Shown one piece after another: positions 42,738 to 45,389 of a stretch of DNA of 45,389 nt. The DNA lies in NCBI GenBank assembly GCA_965644295.1, contig CBFFRP010000402.1, positions 1 to 45,389 on the forward strand. Reading direction: 5' to 3'. Positions within the stretch are counted from its first letter, which is position 1, and each line of letters begins with the position of its first letter. Under the pieces are notes generated by a model, which saw only the letters and a list, made by a program, of their open reading frames with translations, ran no database searches and had not been told where the DNA came from. Made by a program: the position numbers and the translations under genes. The stretch is from Paraphysomonas bandaiensis (Eukaryota > Chrysophyceae).

Positions 42738-44237
42738 ATGTCAATTTATACAAAGCCCAAAACAAGCAATAATGCCATTTTCAATGCAGAAAATCATAAA
42801 CAGATTGAAACAGCAAGAGTAATATTAAATATGGCGGAATATGCAAGATTAGACAATGCTAAATTTACAGCGAACGTTGAAATCTTGAATGGTAATAACT
42901 TAACCATAAACAATGAACCCCAAACAGTTGCTTTCACAGATTCAAAAAATAATATGTTGTCAGATATGAATACAAGATTATTAAACCTCACTGGAAATGA
43001 AATACAAACATTAGACGGTATAAATACCAATGAAACTATACAATCACAATTGAACACATTGACAGAAAGTTTTAACGGTCTTGATGCTCTCCAAGATTTA
43101 GACTTAATTAATATACCGAATTTGCAGATGGATGTAGCAAACTTACAAGCCCAAGATATAACATTACAGAACAATATTGACACTAAACATGATATAATAG
43201 ATGTAAATAATAAGTTGGATTCTTCATTAGTGTATGATTCAACAGAATTAAACACAATGGATAATATAATAGTAAGTTTACAAGATCAAATAACTAATAA
43301 TGACACTGATATAACAAACTTACAAAGTGACAAACATGATTTAATCGATGTAAATAATAAGTTGGATTCTTCATTAGTGTATGATTCAACAGAATTAAAC
43401 ACAATGGATAATATAATAGTAAGTTTACAAGATCAAATAACTAATAATGACACTGATATAACAAACTTACAAAGTGACAAACACGATTTAATAGATGTAA
43501 ATAATAAGTTGGATTCTTCATTAGTGTATGATTCAACAGAATTAAACACAATGGATAATATTATTTCTAGTTTGAAGACTCAAATAATAAGCAATGACAC
43601 AGACATAACAAACTTACAAAGTGACAAACACGATTTAATAGATGTAAATAACAAGTTGGATTCTGGATTAGTTTATGACTCAACAGAATTAAACACAATG
43701 GATAATATTATTTCTAGTTTGAAGACTCAAATAACAAGCAATGACACAGATATAACAAACTTACAAAGTGATAAACATGATATAATCGATGTAAACAATA
43801 AATTGGATTCTTCTTTAGTTTATGACTCCACATTTACTGAAACGGTTGATAACTTGATAAGTACAATAGACGGCAATATTACAACACTTGAAAATACAAA
43901 ATTGAATTTAACAGGCGGAACAATGACAGGAAATATAACAACTAAACAAATAAGCGAATCCATCAGCACAACATATACGTTTTCTTCAAATGTGTTGACA
44001 TATAATTATAGCAATGGTTCAATCATATATTTCAATGGTTTAACAAGTGATACAAATTTTGAACTTGATATAACGAATATTAATTCAAGTAACTTAACAA
44101 ATACTTCTTTCACAGTGTCAGTTATAATAGATACATCAAGTTATAAAGCACATATAAACACTTTAAAAGTTAATACAGTTTCAGAAACGTTGAATGTGTC
44201 AGGAGGACTCGCAAATGTGGATATCAGTACGACGTGA
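42738..44237 (+). CDS. virus-like fibre protein with 49-residue repeats, 3' end frameshifted
   Basis: A 499-codon intronless frame, rich in Asn, Asp, Thr and Ile. Residues 1-150 are a globular/coiled N-terminus. From residue 155 four full and one partial copies of a 49-residue unit follow (DVNNKLDSSLVYDSTELNTM..., starting at 43200, 43347, 43494, 43641 and 43788). Its heptad spacing suggests a trimeric fibre stalk. A beta-rich tip domain follows (about 390-499). The frame stops at 44235, but the similar-looking coding sequence continues in a second frame from about 44216 to a stop at 44333-44335. One missing base near 44215-44222 would explain this. Similar tails are common in fibre-like proteins of giant viruses. 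The likely role is host attachment; this is inferred. Confidence 0.7.
   Translation: MSIYTKPKTSNNAIFNAENHKQIETARVILNMAEYARLDNAKFTANVEILNGNNLTINNEPQTVAFTDSKNNMLSDMNTRLLNLTGNEIQTLDGINTNETIQSQLNTLTESFNGLDALQDLDLINIPNLQMDVANLQAQDITLQNNIDTKHDIIDVNNKLDSSLVYDSTELNTMDNIIVSLQDQITNNDTDITNLQSDKHDLIDVNNKLDSSLVYDSTELNTMDNIIVSLQDQITNNDTDITNLQSDKHDLIDVNNKLDSSLVYDSTELNTMDNIISSLKTQIISNDTDITNLQSDKHDLIDVNNKLDSGLVYDSTELNTMDNIISSLKTQITSNDTDITNLQSDKHDIIDVNNKLDSSLVYDSTFTETVDNLISTIDGNITTLENTKLNLTGGTMTGNITTKQISESISTTYTFSSNVLTYNYSNGSIIYFNGLTSDTNFELDITNINSSNLTNTSFTVSVIIDTSSYKAHINTLKVNTVSETLNVSGGLANVDISTT
43200..43830 (+). repeat. 147-bp coding tandem repeat, 4 full plus 1 partial unit
   Basis: Units start at 43200, 43347, 43494, 43641 and 43788. 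The first two are nearly identical at the DNA level; the third and fourth share a variant second half (ATTTCTAGTTTGAAGACTCA). This pattern fits recent unit duplication in pairs. Confidence 0.9.
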
Positions 44238-44383
44238 CAACCTCAGGAACAATATTACAAACAATAACAATAATATATACTAATTCAGGAACATCACCAA
44301 CGAAAGTAATATCAAATATAGGATCATATTATTAAAAATATATAAAACAATTTAAAAAATATTATATATATATATTATATATC

Positions 44384-44551
44384 ATGCCTAGAGAAATTAA
44401 AAGAAAGTGCAAACATTGTGATAAAACTATAAGAAGAATAAACAAAGATTGGGAGTCAAGAGAATATCATAAGAAATGTTATAAAGAGATTGAAGAGATG
44501 AAGTCAATGATTATGAATATGGAGAAATATAAGAAAGTGTATAATTTATAA
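44384..44551 (+). CDS. 55-aa zinc-ribbon-like protein, virus-like
   Basis: Starts at ATG 44384, straight after a TATATATATATTATATATC tract that may be its promoter. It is very basic (MPREIKRKC). CKHC near residues 9-12 and YHKKC near 28-32 could form a C2HC metal site. A lysine-rich helix completes it. Tiny proteins of this layout are common near fibre genes in AT-rich protist viruses, in my experience of such genomes. The function is unknown. Confidence 0.55.
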   Translation: MPREIKRKCKHCDKTIRRINKDWESREYHKKCYKEIEEMKSMIMNMEKYKKVYNL

Positions 44552-44614
44552 ATTTTGTTGTCATTATAGTTAGTTAGTATTATATATACATATGTATATG
44601 TAACGTTTCAAAAA

Positions 44615-44938
44615 TTAATAGCCTTGTTCAGGTTTAATATAAGTGCCATGTTGGTCATCATATTCTTTTAATAGCTTTTTTCGTTTTTCATAAGCTTTAG
44701 TTTTTTCAAGTTGTTCACTTGGTAAGTTTCTATTAATAGGATTCTTATAATATATTTGTTGTCTTTCATCTAATAATTCAATACTTTTCAATTTCTTTTG
44801 TATATCCAAGTCTTTAATCAATGCTTTATATTCATCTATTTTTTGATTCAGTTCATTAATTTCTCTTTGAACTTGTGGTTTTCTAGATTTAGAAATACTG
44901 TATAATTCATTTTTTAAACAAATAACAAAATCGCTCAT
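44615..44938 (-). CDS. 107-aa coiled-coil protein, virus-like
   Basis: Intronless frame with a heptad-rich middle (VQREINELNQKIDEYKALIKDL) and a basic C-terminal half containing YEKRKKLLKEYDDQHG. No membrane segment or known domain. It lies on the opposite strand, facing the zinc-ribbon gene, and 50 bp after the lipase-like gene on the same strand, so the two may be co-regulated. Confidence 0.6.
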   Translation of the reverse strand: MSDFVICLKNELYSISKSRKPQVQREINELNQKIDEYKALIKDLDIQKKLKSIELLDERQQIYYKNPINRNLPSEQLEKTKAYEKRKKLLKEYDDQHGTYIKPEQGY

Positions 44939-44962
44939 CTGTATATAATAGATTTAGAAAAT

Positions 44963-45007
44963 ATTTATTTCCCTAATTTTTTATATATTTATTTCCCTAA
45001 TTTTTTA
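44963..45007. repeat. 23-bp tandem duplication between viral genes
   Basis: TATTTATTTCCCTAATTTTT occurs twice in direct tandem. The second copy includes the last codons of the lipase-like gene, the first lies just beyond its stop. Confidence 0.7.
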
Positions 45008-45389
45008 CCAGGTTTTAAATATTTCAATTCATCTGTATTATGAGACTTCAAAAGATTATTAGTTCTTGAATTGAATACATGTGTTTTATTATCATTGGAA
45101 TTGAAATGATTTAAAGATGATACAGGGTCATTATGTGTTTTAATATCTATTTGATTGTCATTAGTTCTTCTTGTCATTTCTAAAGGAGATATTGCCTTAT
45201 TAAATGTAATAACGTTTTTTGAATTCTTCCCTACTTCTTCTGCAACGAGTCCACCTAAAGAATGCCCTAATGTGTGCATGTTTTCAGTTCCATATTTCTT
45301 TTCTGCTTTCTTTTGTATTTTTTTAGCATGTTTAAATCTATTTCCTCTATGTCCAAATAATAAGCCTGCATCAGTTAATACATCTTGTT
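44989..45389 (-). CDS. lipase-like alpha/beta-hydrolase, virus-like, partial (5' end outside window)
   Basis: The frame stays open to the window edge, so the N-terminus is missing; 133 codons are visible. The strand-turn-helix HTLGHSLGG carries the G-x-S-x-G nucleophile elbow of lipases. Upstream is a helix of Lys/Arg (FKHAKKIQKKAEKKYG). Downstream VITFNKAISP is the next core strand, THNDPVSSL could hold the catalytic Asp, and KSHNTDEL the catalytic His. Such short lipase-like proteins are recurrent in Polinton-like viruses and giant viruses and may act on host membranes; that role is inferred. It is followed after about 50 bp by the coiled-coil gene on the same strand. Confidence 0.68.
   Translation of the reverse strand, partial: QDVLTDAGLLFGHRGNRFKHAKKIQKKAEKKYGTENMHTLGHSLGGLVAEEVGKNSKNVITFNKAISPLEMTRRTNDNQIDIKTHNDPVSSLNHFNSNDNKTHVFNSRTNNLLKSHNTDELKYLKPGKKLGK

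Larger units (their letters stand above)
42300..45389. mobile_element. endogenous virus-like segment (giant virus or Polinton-like virus)
   Basis: Four closely packed intronless genes with strongly AT-biased codons replace the intron-rich, GC-richer host genes. Their types (fibre-like repeat protein, tiny zinc-ribbon protein, coiled-coil protein, GHSLGG lipase) are ones I associate with giant viruses and Polinton-like viruses of protists. No capsid, packaging ATPase, polymerase B or integrase gene is inside the window, so the group cannot be fixed. The segment continues past the window end. Confidence 0.65.

Overview
The window is nuclear DNA from a eukaryotic microbe. Its genes carry many short GT-AG introns (about 45-125 bp), housekeeping proteins are eukaryote-specific, and transposon relics of several superfamilies lie between the genes. 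Two probable axonemal genes (a CFAP141-like and a TSNAXIP1-like protein) suggest an organism with a flagellated stage, such as a zoosporic protist or a unicellular relative of animals or fungi. I cannot fix the lineage from this sequence. Spliced models were built by hand; in each one the exon lengths sum to a multiple of three and family motifs run across the junctions.

Layout. 1-5760: a Ty1/copia retrotransposon with two identical LTRs, joined to a chimeric relic of a related copy. 5974-8695 (-): PP6 regulatory subunit (SAPS family). 9309-9737 (+): small secreted protein. 11176-13180 (+): canonical poly(A) polymerase. 13181-16250: gene-poor, ending in a broken ORF of a dispersed element. 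16568-20267: a near-perfect 3.7-kb palindrome with two 1,590-bp arms, whose inner parts are about 60-bp tandem hairpin repeats, around a 520-bp spacer; it resembles a Foldback element. 20474-23631 (+): RBM5/RBM10-type splicing regulator. 23748-25405: decayed hAT transposon with an 8-bp target duplication. 26409-26837 (-): CFAP141-like protein. 27381-29204 (+): Cys/Met-metabolism PLP enzyme. 31272-31829 (-): cysteine-rich orphan. 32269-33536 (+): MSS51 C-terminal-domain protein. 34953-36239 (-): histidine acid phosphatase. 36528-38376: pogo/Tigger-like transposon remnant. 38814-41572 (+): TSNAXIP1-like coiled-coil protein. 41838-42310: hAT-like end.

From about 42,300 to the window end the composition becomes strongly AT-rich. 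The gene content there is unlike the host: an intronless fibre-like repeat protein, a 55-aa zinc-ribbon protein, a coiled-coil protein and a GHSLGG lipase-like protein, closely packed. This looks like the edge of an endogenous giant-virus or Polinton-like-virus insertion.

The host genes form no operon. They cover RNA processing (poly(A) polymerase, RBM5), phosphatase regulation, sulfur amino-acid metabolism and probable cilium structure. The more unusual material is the mobile and viral DNA: the palindrome with co-varying hairpin repeats, the young but broken copia element, and the viral segment.
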